Part shown: positions 1-10,971 of the stretch, piece by piece | Numbering within the stretch: position 1 is the first letter of the stretch | Layout: each line of letters begins with the position of its first letter | Assembly: GCA_034440635.1 (NCBI GenBank) | Contig: JAOTON010001028.1 | Location: 1,437,501-1,501,500, forward strand | Direction: 5' to 3' | From: Lepas anatifera | Lineage: Eukaryota > Arthropoda > Thecostraca > Lepadidae | Length of the DNA: 64,000 nt | Made by a program: the position numbers and the translations under genes | The notes under the pieces: model-generated | The model's input: only the letters and a program-made list of their open reading frames with translations | The model's database searches: none | What the model was told of the DNA's origin: nothing

Positions 1-267
1 AGATGAAGGTAAAGTTGTTGTAAATGATAGCTGCTTGCCAGGGGGAGCTCCCCTGCCGAGTCAGACGTGAGTGAAATTTGCATGCCCTGAAAATGGAAAC
101 AGTAATAATCAATCTAAAAGAGTGAAGGTGGGCTGACAACTCGTTACTAACGCTTGAAAATAATATTATTTACAAATCTGTCTTCTGCAACGGCGCATCC
201 ACCTTCGTCCTGCAAACCGCCTGTACTGTGTCGGTAGAAGAAAATACCACCGCAGCTGGCTTCTCAC
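1..267. other. intron sequence after the last visible exon
   Basis: This stretch follows the donor site of the 268-403 exon in minus-strand order, so it should be the start of the intron leading to the missing protease domain. Reading through the donor gives a frame that soon meets a stop and does not resemble a trypsin-like domain. I see no other feature here. Confidence 0.5.
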
Positions 268-403
268 CGAAGCTGGCCTCTGTCTTGTCCGGGTTGACGC
301 CCAGGATCCTGACGCCCAGGCTCTGACCACAGTTGAGGCCCGGAGTGCCTCCTGAGTCGTGGGAGCAGCAGCGGCCTCGCTCGCCCGTGTCTGTCAGACA
401 GTA
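268..403 (-). CDS. terminal clip-knot exon with linker to the serine-protease-like domain (masquerade-like SPH)
   Basis: The minus strand shows an acceptor (tcggcag) followed by an open frame and a donor (GTGAGAAG) after 136 nt, which is 45 codons plus one base (phase 1 exit). It begins YCLTDTGERGRCC, supplying cysteines 4-6 of a clip-like knot, and matches the start of the B-type exons (YCLTGEGSRGVCC). After the knot comes GLNCGQSLGVRILGVN and then EASFG. In clip-domain protease homologues a 'C...GVRI/GFRI...A.FGE.PW' linker stands just before the protease domain, and the single cysteine there usually pairs with that domain. I infer that the protease-like domain lies off the left edge, so whether its catalytic Ser is kept cannot be seen. 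Confidence 0.82.
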
Positions 404-601
404 CTGCCGACGGGAGGCGGCTCAAACAGTCACCAGATCAATGCAGTCATCCGCCTGCCTTTAAAGCGCACGAACCAGCCCACAACAGGTCGGCTCAGAC
501 TGGCCTCTCGACAGCGCATACGCCATGGCGCATAATTCCCTTCAATTATCATTCGTTGTAAAACAGCAAACGTTAGAGCTCATCGCTGAATAGGGTAGAT
601 T

Positions 602-925
602 CAGGGGCGCAGACAAGAGGGGGCACAGGGGGCACATGCTTTCCCATCGGTCGTGGAATGTCCCTTTGATTGCTAGGCGGTGTACCCCGTTTGGGCTGCG
701 CCGTTCAAAATTTAGTGCCCTACGCCGTTGAACTCATGGGTGCCGAAAGCAGGGGGACGGGGGGACGCGTACCCCCTGTTGGCCAACCAGGGGGACGTCC
801 CCCCAAAATTTTTGGGTCAATCGTCATTAATGCTGTCAGGTGCCGAATATGCTCAAAATTCGCCTCCCCGGTCAGCACCAGCCCGGCTCCGTCCCCCCTG
901 CGAAAATTCCGTAGCGGCGCCCCTG
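602..925. mobile_element. short TIR element (CAGGGGCGC ends)
   Basis: The ends are perfect inverted repeats, CAGGGGCGC and GCGCCCCTG, 324 bp apart. The inside is GC-rich with runs of G and C and no convincing gene. The ends resemble non-autonomous hAT elements, but the flanking 8 bp do not match, so the superfamily is uncertain. Confidence 0.5.
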
Positions 926-1104
926 GTTGAACTTAAATGCTACTAGACCGCATGTAGCGATTAAAACTATTGTTTGACAATTTAGTACCTTTTTTGGTCA
1001 GCTAGTGCATTCTGTCGCGTCTCAGAGCACCCAGGAGGAGTATGGGAACCTAAGCCACGTCCAGCTAATGCCTCATCGTCGCCAATAATTGCACGGGCAA
1101 AGCT

Positions 1105-2085
1105 AGTATAGTGCCCCTTGAGCTCACCTGGTGCTGCCTGAGCTGGTCTTGGCCCCTCGAGCTAATCACGTGCCCTCTGAGTTGATCTGGTGCCCTCAGA
1201 GTCAATCTGGTGCCCGCCCCCCCCGCCCACTGAGCAAATCACTGTGTCTCCCGAACGTATATAATGCTATCTGAGTTAGTCTTATGCCCTCGACCATTCC
1301 CGGTACCCTAATAGCTGTTATAGTGCCATTTGAGCTGGTCCACCCCCCCCCCGAGCTGATCTCGTGCCTCCCGGAGTTGATATACTGTCTCCTGAGCCAA
1401 TGCGGTGCCTCTTGAGCTGATTAGGTGCCCCTGAGCGGATCATTGGTGACTCATTAGATGATCTTGTGTCCCCTAAGCTGGTCTCGTACGTCCTGAGCCG
1501 ATCTAGTGTCCCCTGAGTTGATATGGTGCTCCCTAAGTCGATCTCGGTCCCTGATCTGATCTGGGCCCCGAGCTGATCGAGTTGGCGTCCCCTAAGCAGA
1601 TATGTTGCCCCCTGAGCTGCTCTAATGTTCTCTGAGTCGGTCTAGTGCCTCCTGAGCGGCCATTGTGTCTCCGGAGCCCATTTGATGCCCTCTGAGCTAG
1701 TCTGATGCATCCTGAACTAATCTGGTGTCCTTTAAGCTGGCCTGGGCCTCCTGAATGGATCATGTGATTTCCTAAGCAGCCCTGGAGCCCTGAGCTGAGC
1801 TGGGCCCCCCCGAGGCGATGAGGGCCCCCGAGTTGGTATGGGGCTCATGAGCTGATTAAGTTCCTCCTGGGCTCATTAAGTGGTTCTTGACTTGATCTGG
1901 ATCCCCCGAGCTGATCTGGGCTCCGAGCTGGTCGGGGCTAATGAGCTGATCTGTTGTACCCTAAGCTGATCTGGTGTCCCTTGAGCATCTCTGGGGCTCC
2001 TGAGCTGATTGGGCCCCCAAGCTGGCGAGGGACCATTTAGTGCCCCAGACTTGATCTGGCCCCCTGAACTGACTTTTGAGTTGCT
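1105..2085. repeat. GC-rich minisatellite, unit about 20-23 bp
   Basis: Dozens of degenerate copies of a unit like CCTGAGCTGATCTGGTGCCC run through this kilobase. They create chance open frames on both strands, which I do not count as genes. A short array of the same family is at 8665-9010. Confidence 0.85.
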
Positions 2086-2190
2086 AAGATGTTCCCTGGC
2101 CTCTCCCCTCGAATCCGGAAATGTAAAAAACACTGAAGATTATATATTCGGGCACAGCCCTTCATCAGAATCGTGGAGTAAATATCAAAA

Positions 2191-2583
2191 TGTCCTGGGG
2201 GTCAGAGGTGTCATTTATGCAAGTCAGGTTTTAAAGGCGACTGCACACAGAAAAATTTAGTGTATCAAATAGACTGTAGACTGTGTAACCAGGATCAAAA
2301 CAGGGCTCATTACGTAGGGGAGTCGATGAGGCCCGTCCGATTGCGATTTAACGAAAATTTGCGGGACGCGAAAAATAAAACTAGGAACACACCTCTAGGA
2401 GATCACTTCCTCGAGAAACATGCAGCACAGGACACTCAGGCTATATCAAAACCACTTGAGCTAAAAGTAGTTCATCGGGCACGTGATCATCCAGATAGAA
2501 AGATAGCCGAATCCATAATCATTCAGGATCGTCATCCCAGCCTTAACGTACAAGGAACGTCCTGGCCTATTATGCGGGTCTAG
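2191..2583 (+). pseudogene. Penelope-like element remnant, GIY-YIG endonuclease region
   Basis: An open frame begins near 2191 with a cysteine cluster (CPGGQRCHLCKSG..GDC) and continues into VYQIDCRLC..NRAHYVGES, then TPLGDHFLEKH and RKIAESIIIQDRHPSLN, ending at a stop at 2581-2583. This order (Cys knuckle, VY.I.C, YVGE in place of YIGE, a His-containing centre, a Glu-containing C-terminal part) is that of the GIY-YIG domain at the C-terminus of Penelope-like retroelements. About 130 codons are open, but no reverse transcriptase is visible upstream, where a minisatellite lies. It is a 3' fragment sitting in an intron of the clip-domain gene, on the opposite strand. Confidence 0.65.
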
Positions 2584-2599
2584 GCTATCACTTAACAGC

Positions 2600-3285
2600 A
2601 GTGGCTTAAGAGGTAAGGGAGGGATCAGCGTAAGTATATGTGTTCTGGGGTAGGACTTCCTTACATTATTGAGAGTGTTATTGATGCTAGACGTATATGC
2701 TTTTGACGTTTAACTTTGGGCCCGATTTACAGGCTGGAAAAAAGGGCTATGATGGTTGAATTAGTTTAACTAGTCAGAAGTGATGGACTTAGGTCACAGG
2801 TAAGGCTCAGGTTTTTTTAGGTAATTTATTTTTGATGGTGCTTTTCTGCAACCAGATGTATACTCATTCAACGCTTAACGTTGGGCCAGAGGTACAGGCT
2901 GGAAAAAGGGTTTATTAATGATTGATCAGGTTAACTAGCTCAAAGAGATGGTTTGATTTTAGGGGTACGTACTGGGGGATGGGGTTTTGAAATATGCAAC
3001 TAATTATTGATAATACTTTTCTGCAGCTAGACGTATATCCATTCGACACTTAACGTTGGGCTAGAGGTACAGGCTGAGGAAAAGTATTCACCAATGATTA
3101 ATCACATTAACTAGCTATAAAAGTTGCATTTGTTTAAGAGGTACATACTATGAGCAAGGGTTGTTGAATAAGTATAATATAAAATTTATAATGTTTTTTT
3201 TGCAGCCACACGTATACACTTTCGACGCTTAACGTTGGGCCAGAGGAGCAGGATGTGGAAAATGGGTTTATCAATTCCAAAAAGT
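2600..3285. repeat. tandem repeat, four units of about 175 bp
   Basis: A block of type 'CTAGACGTATA..TTCGAC', 'TTAACGTTGGGC', 'AGGTACAGGCTGGAAAAA' recurs starting near 2684, 2863, 3036 and 3208. The spacing is about 172-179 bp and the copies are diverged. It follows directly on the Penelope-like fragment and may be its tail or a satellite derived from it. Confidence 0.7.
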
Positions 3286-4734
3286 TGACCTTGACCACTA
3301 GGTACAATCTTAACTAAATAATTCGAGGGAGGCTTTTATTGTAAAAATATAGCATCATGTTAAAGCAGGGCTTTTTTTAAGGAAAAGTCAGTGGGGGGCA
3401 TTTCCTGTGCTGGCCATTATAGTGTCTTCAAGGGGTCAAGACCCATTTTGAGGGGGTTTAATACAACTTAGACGCGTTAGTGTTAAAAAATGTTTCTCAA
3501 TTTTTTAGTTATTCCAAGTTTAGAGATTATAGATGCTGCCCAGGGCTGCCAGGTTTTTTTCAGCGGAAAAGGTCAAACCGAGTTAGAAAAAGGGCCAAAG
3601 AGGGGAAAAATTTTATTTCCACTAAAATAGCCAAATAAACACCATAAAAGCCAGATTTGAGGCTAAAACGACCCCTAGCGGTAGTCATAAAACCACAGAA
3701 AAAGCAACTTGTATCACTGTTCAAAACTAATTGTTGAGAGTTTGATATTGACTTGACGCAATATTTTCAGCACACTAACCATCTAATAGAAGGCCAGGGG
3801 TGCCCTTCCAACCCCGCGTGGCCATCGAATGATTTTATCCACATAACCAGAAATTGTTTTGGGATCAGCGCCCCCCCACTTTTTTACCAACAATTTCCTG
3901 ACCTCAGTCAAAATGGGAGTAAACCGGAAATTTGTATAACCAGCCGCTGCGGAAGGCAACAAAAACCCAAATTCGAAAAGTTGTTGGTACTAACATGGAA
4001 AGTTTGCTGTCAGCATCAGGTTGAAATTTGGCTGGCCCCCTCGCTTTTTTGCCGGTGGTGACGCTTATGTATGCAACCACCACAATAATAAATTAAAAGG
4101 CTAATCACTTCATACCGCCACACCAGCAACCAGTCTTACGCACTTTGACTACACCGTGTCCCGTCTAATCCACGAACGAGCTCTTAGCGCTGACAACTGA
4201 CTGCGTGTGAAATGAGAGCATTATGCAATGTCACGGTACTGGCTGGGATGTGGGCTTCCGGTCGGATAGAACAGGATGTTTGATTGGTTGTAGGTCAGCG
4301 TTCTTCTCCAGCGTTGTGATTAGTTGATGCTGAGGCTGCTTTGCCGGGATTTCCCGTAACTACGCGCTTTGTTTCGTCTTCACCCGATGAAGTAGACAGC
4401 TACGGGTGGAAATTTTTTAACACAACTTTTGCGGATTGCCAATTTGGGACCAGAAATAGAACATAGTTATCATTATCGGGTGGTGTTCTGTCTTATTTTT
4501 GTTAGGCGAGTCTGCATTTGGTCAATTTTAAGTCATCTGTCCATTTCACTGGGGGGCCAATTTCCGGGCACTGGGGGCATTTCGCCCGACTGGGGGGCAA
4601 ATGGCCCCCCAGTTAACATGTTAAAAAATGGCCTGTGTTAAAGGGGAAAGTATGCAGTCTTTACACCGATCTAGTATCACGTCTACTAGTGCTAAATAGG
4701 TAGTTTTTGGTTAGCATTTTAGCTGCGGGGCATT
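3286..4734. other. intronic DNA without a recognisable gene
   Basis: No open frame here has recognisable family features. G-rich and C-rich stretches around 4548-4612 can pair with each other (TGGGGGGC / GCCCCCCAG), which suggests old transposon sequence. Nothing else is supported. Confidence 0.4.
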
Positions 4735-5435
4735 CCAGGACAAACGACCAAAATATTTATTTGCACCACCATGTCTAGAAAATCTGAAACTTTGTCTGGG
4801 GTAGTTTTGGGCCAGAAACACGCCTGTGAGAATCTTAGCCCCTCCGACCAACGGTGACCGGTTTGCCCGGGATTTTGGGAGGTCACGTTGTGTTCATCTT
4901 TGATGCTTCATAACTCACAACGCATCACCTGATTAACAGTTTTGTATATCATTGACTCGTCTTGAATTATAGTTTATTTTGAAAAGAAAATGTTAAAATT
5001 TGAAAATTTTGGACTTTAATTTGTTTGACCTTTCCTTTTGACCTAGCTTGACCTTTTCCAGTTGAAATTGCCCTTTAGACACCTCAAAAATGTTTCTTCA
5101 TAAAATATCTTTCGATAGCAAAATAAAAATGCGTTCTTGCTATAAGTTCCGAATATTTAGCACCTAAGGTAGGTATGTACACGGTTTTTGACCATTGCGG
5201 TAGTACAGCCTTATGTTTAACGCCGCAAATATAGCGATTGCTTTTGTAATCGGTCGCTGGAAATCATACTCCATTGTCTTTACGAAATTTTAATCGTACA
5301 AGTATCCGAATTTATGACATTAACACGCGCCCACCCGAGGGGGTGGGCAACCGGCCCCTCAGGTCTCTACAGGTAGTAAAAATACCTTCGCGCAGCGCCA
5401 CCGACTCCATCTACCTCTAACACAACATTTTGCGA
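4735..5435 (+). repeat. left arm of a dispersed inverted repeat (pairs with 7170-7870)
   Basis: The arm runs from a block containing CTAGACATGGTGGTG (seen at 7818-7832) to a TTAACACGCGCCCACCC terminus at 5320 and a GC hairpin near 5388. The same sequence occurs inverted at 7170-7870, with about 1.7 kb between. The arms contain a TTAA-type terminus plus shared flanking DNA, so a larger element or segment was copied. Confidence 0.7.
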
Positions 5436-5469
5436 CTTCTGGAAAAATAATTTAGGTTAACTGGGGGTG

Positions 5470-6000
5470 GTGGTACCGTAAATGCTGAAGGCCAGCAGGC
5501 AACTCAGTGGTGAGGGGGTGACCTGAGGTATACGGTCGTCGTTATGCCTTGTGGGACTTTCACTTTGTTTCCTTGATTAACACTTTATCGTGGGAGTTGC
5601 TCGTTTGGGTGGTGGGGTCAGGGTCTCCGTAAAAGTCCTTGATGACTCTAGTGAGACACCTACCCTAAAACTGCCTCCTTGCCGCCCCGGTAGCTCAGTT
5701 GGTAGAGCGTTGGGCTCCGGCCCGCGGCTGAGCATGCAGTGGCAGTGCATGTCCAGGCTTGGGATCGGTTCCGCTGAGACGCTCCGGCGCTCAATAGCTT
5801 ACCCGACGTACAGGTCGGCTGGCAACTGACTGGTGAGAGGGTGACCTGAGCGGGGCGGCCGTCCCTGTGCTGTGTGGGACGTTAAACGTTGGCTTCTAAA
5901 ATCAACCCTTCATTGTGGGAGTTGCTCGTTCGGATGGTGGGGTCGGGGTCTCCGTGACAAGTCCATTGATGACTTTAGTGAGACCCCGACTCCAACAATC
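5470..6000 (+). mobile_element. tRNA-headed SINE, tandem/dimeric copy
   Basis: A tRNA-like head starts near 5681 (CCCCGGTAGCTCAGTTGG, then TAGAGCG), a good Pol III A-box, followed by a weak B-box-like GGATCGGTTCC. The body ends with 'GGGAGTTGCTCG..GGTGGTGGGGTC.GGGTCTCCGT', and that ending also occurs just upstream of the head at 5590-5650. This suggests the tail of one copy joined to a second copy. An inverted copy is at 8335-8670. Confidence 0.7.
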
Positions 6001-7169
6001 GAACTGAGAACAACTTGTACAAATGTATAAAAACTGAACTGGCAACAACTTGGGCGATATTTATAAACAGAAAACTGCAGCCATTAAAGTGATAAAAGGG
6101 ATTCCTTGTTTCGAGGGAGACGAGGGCAAATGAACTTATTAATAATGAACCTTTCGCCTTAAACGAAATTTTACAAAGATGTCGCGACTTTATCAATAAT
6201 TGAAACAAGTATAACTTATCCTATGAGCACCACTAACTCACAATTACATCGTTCCCGGAGATGGAAAATAGTATCGATGCAAGCTGATCCAGTGCAGCAC
6301 AGCATATGTTTGAGAGGATTCATGCGATGTAAACAAACGTGTCTGAAAGCTTTCATTCCCAAAAGTAATTTGAATCTGCTCTATATTCGACAAAATGTCC
6401 TGAAATTGTAACGCATTCGACTTGGTCGCTTGAACAGGTTGCCTCATGATATTTTTACAAGGTGATCATTTCATAGCTGACACGAATCCGAGAATCCCAG
6501 ATAAATAATGACACAGTGCACTGGGAGTGATGCCGCTAATAGCCAGTTTTAATCATTACCGAATATGTTACATACAATCGTTTGGTCGTGTCGCCTTTGA
6601 GGTTGCTCAAGGTCACAGTATTTCTTACGGGAACTAAGTGGAAACCTAAATTTTGTGGCATAATAGGTGACAGAGAAGAGCAGTAGAAAGAAAAGTTCAG
6701 CACCATTGGAACACTCTTGTTGAGCCCAAACGGATTATATATCTTATAATATTGCCTAGTCAAATGTCAAATTAACCTGCTTTGACCTAGGGCCAGGTTT
6801 GGTCTGTATGGTAAAAGAATATTAATCAAACTGCAGTGGCAAGTCGACACGACAATGTAAAATACAACCTCCATCGCAATTCTCGACAATTCTCATTCTC
6901 GCAAGTTATAAAATTTACCAATCGCCCCATGCATTTCTAATGGAAAGATCATGACCTTTGCCCTGCTCCCGGTTATCGATATAGAAATCCTGCTACGAAA
7001 AATTATCTTGCTAGGCGATCTTACTATGTAATGCGATTCTAACCACGATAGGCTAAATTTGATATGATTTATGCACCCCCAAAGTTTGAGGTTAGGTCTC
7101 TTGACCTGGGTTGGCGGTCTGACCTGGTATGACCCAGACCTAAAATTTTGCCAGAAGCTGCAAAATTTC
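6001..7169. other. repeat-derived intronic DNA
   Basis: The right part (about 6530-7170) has several TGACCT/AGGTCA motifs and leads into the TTAA-type terminus at 7273. It is probably the body of the same element whose end is shared with 5320. The open frames here are short and unsupported. Confidence 0.4.
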
Positions 7170-7870
7170 GAGTTAGAGGTCATGAGTACGGTGGCGCTGC
7201 GCGAAGGTGTTTTTTTACTACCTGTGGAAACCTGAGGAGGCCGGTTGCCCACCCCTCGGTGGGCGCGTGTTATTGTCATAAATTCGGATACTTGTACGAT
7301 TAAAATTTCGTAAAGACAATGGAGTATGATTTCCAGCGACCGATTACAAAGCAATCGCTATATTTGCGGCGTTAAACATACGGCTGTACTACCGCAATGG
7401 TCAAAACCGTGTACATACCTACCTTAGGTGCTAATATTCGGAACTTATAGCAAGAACGCATTTTTTTATTTTTGCTATCGAAAGATATTTTATGAAGAAA
7501 CATTTTGAGGTGTCTAAAGGGCAATTTCAACTGGGAAAGGTAGCTAGGTCAAAGGAAAGGTCAAACAAATTAAAAGTCCAAAATTTTCAAATTTTAACAT
7601 TTTTTTTTCAAAATAAACTATATTCAAGACGAGTTCAATGATATAAAACTTGTTAATCAGGTGATGCGTTGTTGGTTATGAAGCATCAAAGATGAGTCTA
7701 CAACGTGACCTCCCGGAAGTGCCTGGGCTATAACTCGGTCACCGATGGTTGGAGGGGCTGAGATTCTCACGGCGTGTTTCTGGCCCAAAACTACCCCGGA
7801 GACAAAGTTTCGATTTTTCTAGACATGGTGGTGTAAGCTGGTATCTGTCCGGAATGCCCCTGCAGTCGAC
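7170..7870 (-). repeat. right arm of a dispersed inverted repeat (pairs with 4735-5435)
   Basis: This is the reverse complement of the left arm, including a GGTGGCGCTGCGCGAAGG hairpin remnant near 7190, the GTGGGCGCGTGTTA terminus near 7260 and the block ending near 7870. There are small indels and substitutions. The 153-codon minus-strand frame that overlaps it is repeat sequence. Confidence 0.7.
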
Positions 7871-8334
7871 GGAAAAAAGGTAAATAAGAAGAACAAAAAT
7901 ATTCAAATAACCGATTAAGGTACTTCAGCGAGTTTTTCATTGTTAATCAAAAGCTAGTGTTTAGCTGAAATAACAGAAAAGTCTGTCACAAATACTGGTC
8001 TAGGTTTGTCGTATTGTCGGCATTGCTTTTAGGTTAGAGGTACCAATATCGTTGTTGTCACGACATCCAATCTTATTTTTAACGATTCATTCTAAAAGGC
8101 ATTTTTGTGTGAAGCTCAATTCGAGGTCTGGCTATACTTGGACTGAGAATTATTGATATTTACACCACGATTCTGATGAAGGGCTGTGCCCGAATATATA
8201 ATCTTCAGTGTTTTTTACATTTCCGGATTCGAGGGGAGAGGTCAGGGAACATCTTAGCAACTCATCATCATGCTCCTCGCCGCAGCACTTCAAAACTTAT
8301 CAACGTTTGAACTGACTTTTTTAATCATTTTTGA
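7871..8334. repeat. repeat-derived DNA with an inverted copy of the 2085-2180 segment
   Basis: Positions about 8165-8262 (GATGAAGGGCTGTGCCCGAA and what follows) are the reverse complement of about 2090-2190, the segment just before the Penelope-like GIY-YIG fragment. The rest of this stretch is unassigned. Confidence 0.5.
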
Positions 8335-8670
8335 CCAAGTTGTTCCCAGACCGGCTGTTGGAGTCGGCGTCTCACTAAAGCCACCAAGGGACTTGTCACG
8401 GAGACCTCGCCCCCACCACCCGAACGAGCAACTCCCACAATGAAGGGTTAATTCAGAAGTCAAAGTTTAACGTCCCACAAAGCACAGGGACGGCCACCCC
8501 GCTCAGGTCACCCTCTCATCAGTCAGTTGCCAGTCAACCTACGTCGGGTAACCTTTTGAGCGGCAGGAGTCTCATTGGAACCCATCCCAAGCGTATGCAC
8601 TGCCACTGCATGTTTCTGAGCAGCAGGCTGGAGCCCAACGCTCTACCAACTGGGCTACCGGGGCGGCTTC
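8335..8670 (-). mobile_element. tRNA-headed SINE, minus orientation
   Basis: The reverse complement starts with CCGCCCCGGTAGCCCAGTTGG near 8670 and ends with the same GGGTCTCC-type tail near 8400. It is the same family as the copy at 5681. The head borders a minisatellite array at 8665. Confidence 0.65.
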
Positions 8671-9010
8671 TGGCCCCTGAACTGACCTGGGGCCCAGGGG
8701 CTGATCTGGGTCATCGGGGTACTCTAAGCTGGTATGGGCCCTGGGTGCAGCCTGAGCTGGTCTGAGCGCTGAGCCTGAGAAAGCCCATTAAGTTGGTCTG
8801 AGGCCCCCTGAGGGAATCTGGCGCCTCAAATTCTTATGGGGCTCCTTGAGCTGGTTCAACCCTATGAGCCCATCTGGGGCCATTGAGCTAGTTTGATGAC
8901 TATCTCTAGAGGCCACTGAGCTAGTCTAGTCCTTGGGGAAAGCTTGAACTACTCTGATATAAGAACACAAAGTCAATTCCCATAATCTCGGAGGTCACTG
9001 AGCTAGTCTA
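8665..9010. repeat. short minisatellite of the GAGCTGRTCTGG family
   Basis: Degenerate units such as CCTGAGCTGGTCTGAGCGC and TTGAGCTGGTTC repeat across this interval. They match the larger array at 1105-2085. Confidence 0.65.
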
Positions 9011-9356
9011 GTTCTTGGGGAAACAAAAGGGGGCAGTTGCTCTGGGTAGGGATGTGACTAAAAGGTTAAAGTCAGAGGTTTCCAAATTCTCACCGCTGCA
9101 AAATATGACATGATGTATGCATGTTGATGCAGTTGATATAATAAGGTTGATGCAATTGCAGTTGATATAAACTAAGATACAACAAGGGTTTTAGGCTCGC
9201 TTAAAAGTGCCATTTTTCTCCCGGGGTGCTCCTCAAGGCTGGTGTGCCCCCATACCAAAGTTATAGCTACGCCCGTGGGCTTAGATGCATAATGCATGGT
9301 AATCCACAACACACTGTGTATTACAATATTATGCACAATATATTTAATGCACTTAC

Positions 9357-9550
9357 AGCCTTATTTTTGTCGAAGCGGATGTCGATCAGCCCTGCTCCGT
9401 CGGTGACGATGCGGCCCTCCTCATCGCACAGGTCCGGGGTAACGCACTCCTGATCGGCGCTGCACGTGATTTGGCGGGAGGGGGCGGTGGTGGGGGAGAG
9501 GGACGTCTCGCGCAGCAGACGCCCTCTCCACTCCCTGGGCGTCGGCAGAA
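9357..9550 (-). CDS. clip-knot exon A1, frameshifted
   Basis: The exon lies between an acceptor (ctctcgcag) and a donor (GCT|GTAAGT). It encodes FCRRPGSGEGVCCARRPSP and, in the shifted frame, QITCSADQECVTPDLC followed by a DGAGLIDIR motif. It is 194 nt, while A2, A3 and A4 are exactly 195 nt (65 codons). The missing base is in the C-tract after the CCARRPS codons (five G on the plus strand at 9492-9496, against six in the sister exons). Inclusion therefore leads to a stop inside the exon. Because both neighbouring junctions are in phase 0, skipping it would keep the frame. It could be a dead exon, a poison exon or a sequencing indel; everything else in it is intact. Confidence 0.75.
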
Positions 9551-9707
9551 CTGCGAGAGAAGTGATGAGAGTCAGGGTACGTTTCTACAGGGGAATGGAA
9601 TCGAGAACGGGCCCGCACAAGACATATTATAAAATAGGAACATTATCATATTGAAAGCATGCGCTACGCAGCATTCTTACGTTCCACCAGTGACACAACA
9701 TACACAC

Positions 9708-9893
9708 CGTGTCTGAAGTGGTTCGAATGTCCAGCAGTCCTGCGCCATCCTCAATTATGAAGCCTTCGTCATCGCAGAGCTGGGGCTCCACGCAGTCCTC
9801 GATTCCTTCGAAACAGACAATCTCACTGCGGGATTGTTGTTCTTTCTCTGGGAGGCAGCACACGCCTCGAGAGCCCTCCCCTGTGAGACAGTA
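9708..9893 (-). CDS. clip-knot exon B1 of the masquerade-like gene
   Basis: This is a 186-nt, phase 0-0 exon with acceptor (gtttctttcag) and donor GTGTGTAT. It encodes 62 residues, YCLTGEGSRGVCC...CFEGIEDCVEPQLCDDEGF, then DGAGLLDIR and TTSDT. Cys at residues 2, 12 and 13 close one knot and those at 27, 34 and 40 open the next. A DGAGLxDIR motif after the third cysteine is characteristic of clip-like domains in protease homologues. It lies 157 bp upstream (in transcript order) of A1, the same close pairing as B2/A2. It differs from B2 and B3 by only a few bases. Confidence 0.87.
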
Positions 9894-10149
9894 CTGAAAG
9901 AAACACAAAAACGGCTTTTCTCAAGAGCACGCTCATGCGGCAGATGTGTGGCACTGAATCAAACAAAATAAACATCGATTCTCATGAAGCACAGAGGTCT
10001 TGCATACGCCTATACCCAGCTCTAATGCACAACATCCCCGACCGTGGCGGCACCATAAGCCAATACGAAGTGTGTACGGAAGGCTATATGACGTCTTTTC
10101 CACGGACAAAATACAAGTCCTGTTGAATTTTGTGCCAAATCAAAAAGTG

Positions 10150-10971
10150 TTAACACGCGCATTGACGGGGGTCTGAGCCACTTCGCATTGACGGGGGCGG
10201 GTACCCGCCCCCTAAGATCTCGAGAACCACGGTAGGTAGCGAAAACGGTAAACGGCATTGGGCTGCCCATCCACTTTCCATCGAAAACATTTGTACCATT
10301 TTTTTGTCAGGTCACATTTAAGGTCACAGAGGTCAAAACATGCCCGTCATAGGGATAACATGTAAAATTCAGTTTTTCGGGCATTACATCTGAACAATTA
10401 AAGATAGAGCAAAACGACTTGAACTATATGAATCCTCTTAGCAAGCCGAATCGAATTATATATAAGTTGACCTTGTTAGGTCAAATCAAGGATTTGACCT
10501 GACCTGAGGTCAGGTCGGGGTGAAATTATATAGAATGCATATCATTAGAACCGCAAAGCCCAGGCGAGTCTAATGTAGCTAAAATAAATGCTCTATCACC
10601 ATCCGTTACTGAGTTATTCCGTAAAACCATTTTTCCCATGTATTTCAATGTAGAGGTCATGCCTCGTACCTGACCTTAGGTCATCGATATCAAAATACCG
10701 GAACATATGTTAGAGAACTTGGTAGGGCCATTATGTGATATGAGTTTCAATCGGATAAGTTCATCCTGCTCCGACTTATGCTATCTTAAACTTTTTTGAG
10801 GTCGGGTCACTTGACCTGTACTCGTGACCTGACCTGAGATGACCTAACCTTAAAATTTTCCAGAAGTTGTAAAATGATGAGGGAAAAGGTATAAAGTAGG
10901 GGCGCTACGCGCCGCTTTTTTCTATCTCCGAAACCCGAGGGGGTGGGTCCCCCCCGTCATGCGCGTGTTAA
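10150..10971. mobile_element. TTAA-target MITE, family A, with empty site in copy 2
   Basis: TTAA at 10150-10153 and 10968-10971 bound an insert with inverted ends CACGCGCATTGACGGG / CCCGTCATGCGCGTG. The paralogous place in copy 2 has one TTAA (16508-16511) with the same flanks, so the TTAA was duplicated on insertion, as in piggyBac-type elements. The inside has many TGACCT/AGGTCA motifs and a subterminal GC hairpin near 10900. It encodes no transposase. Confidence 0.88.

Noticed and set aside
2600..3285. CRISPR-like array (regular repeats)
   Set aside because: Units are about 175 bp, diverged and lack unique spacers; the window is eukaryotic.
5681..5760. possible functional tRNA gene
   Set aside because: The A-box is good, but anticodon and acceptor stems do not fold and the B-box is weak; the same sequence with a shared body occurs inverted at 8335-8670, so it is a SINE.
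6893..7354. 153-codon minus-strand frame
   Set aside because: It is part of a dispersed inverted repeat, and the matching arm at 4735-5435 does not keep the frame.
9421..9618. 65-codon minus frame over exon A1 taken as its own gene
   Set aside because: It is the wrong frame of the clip exon extended into the intron past the acceptor.
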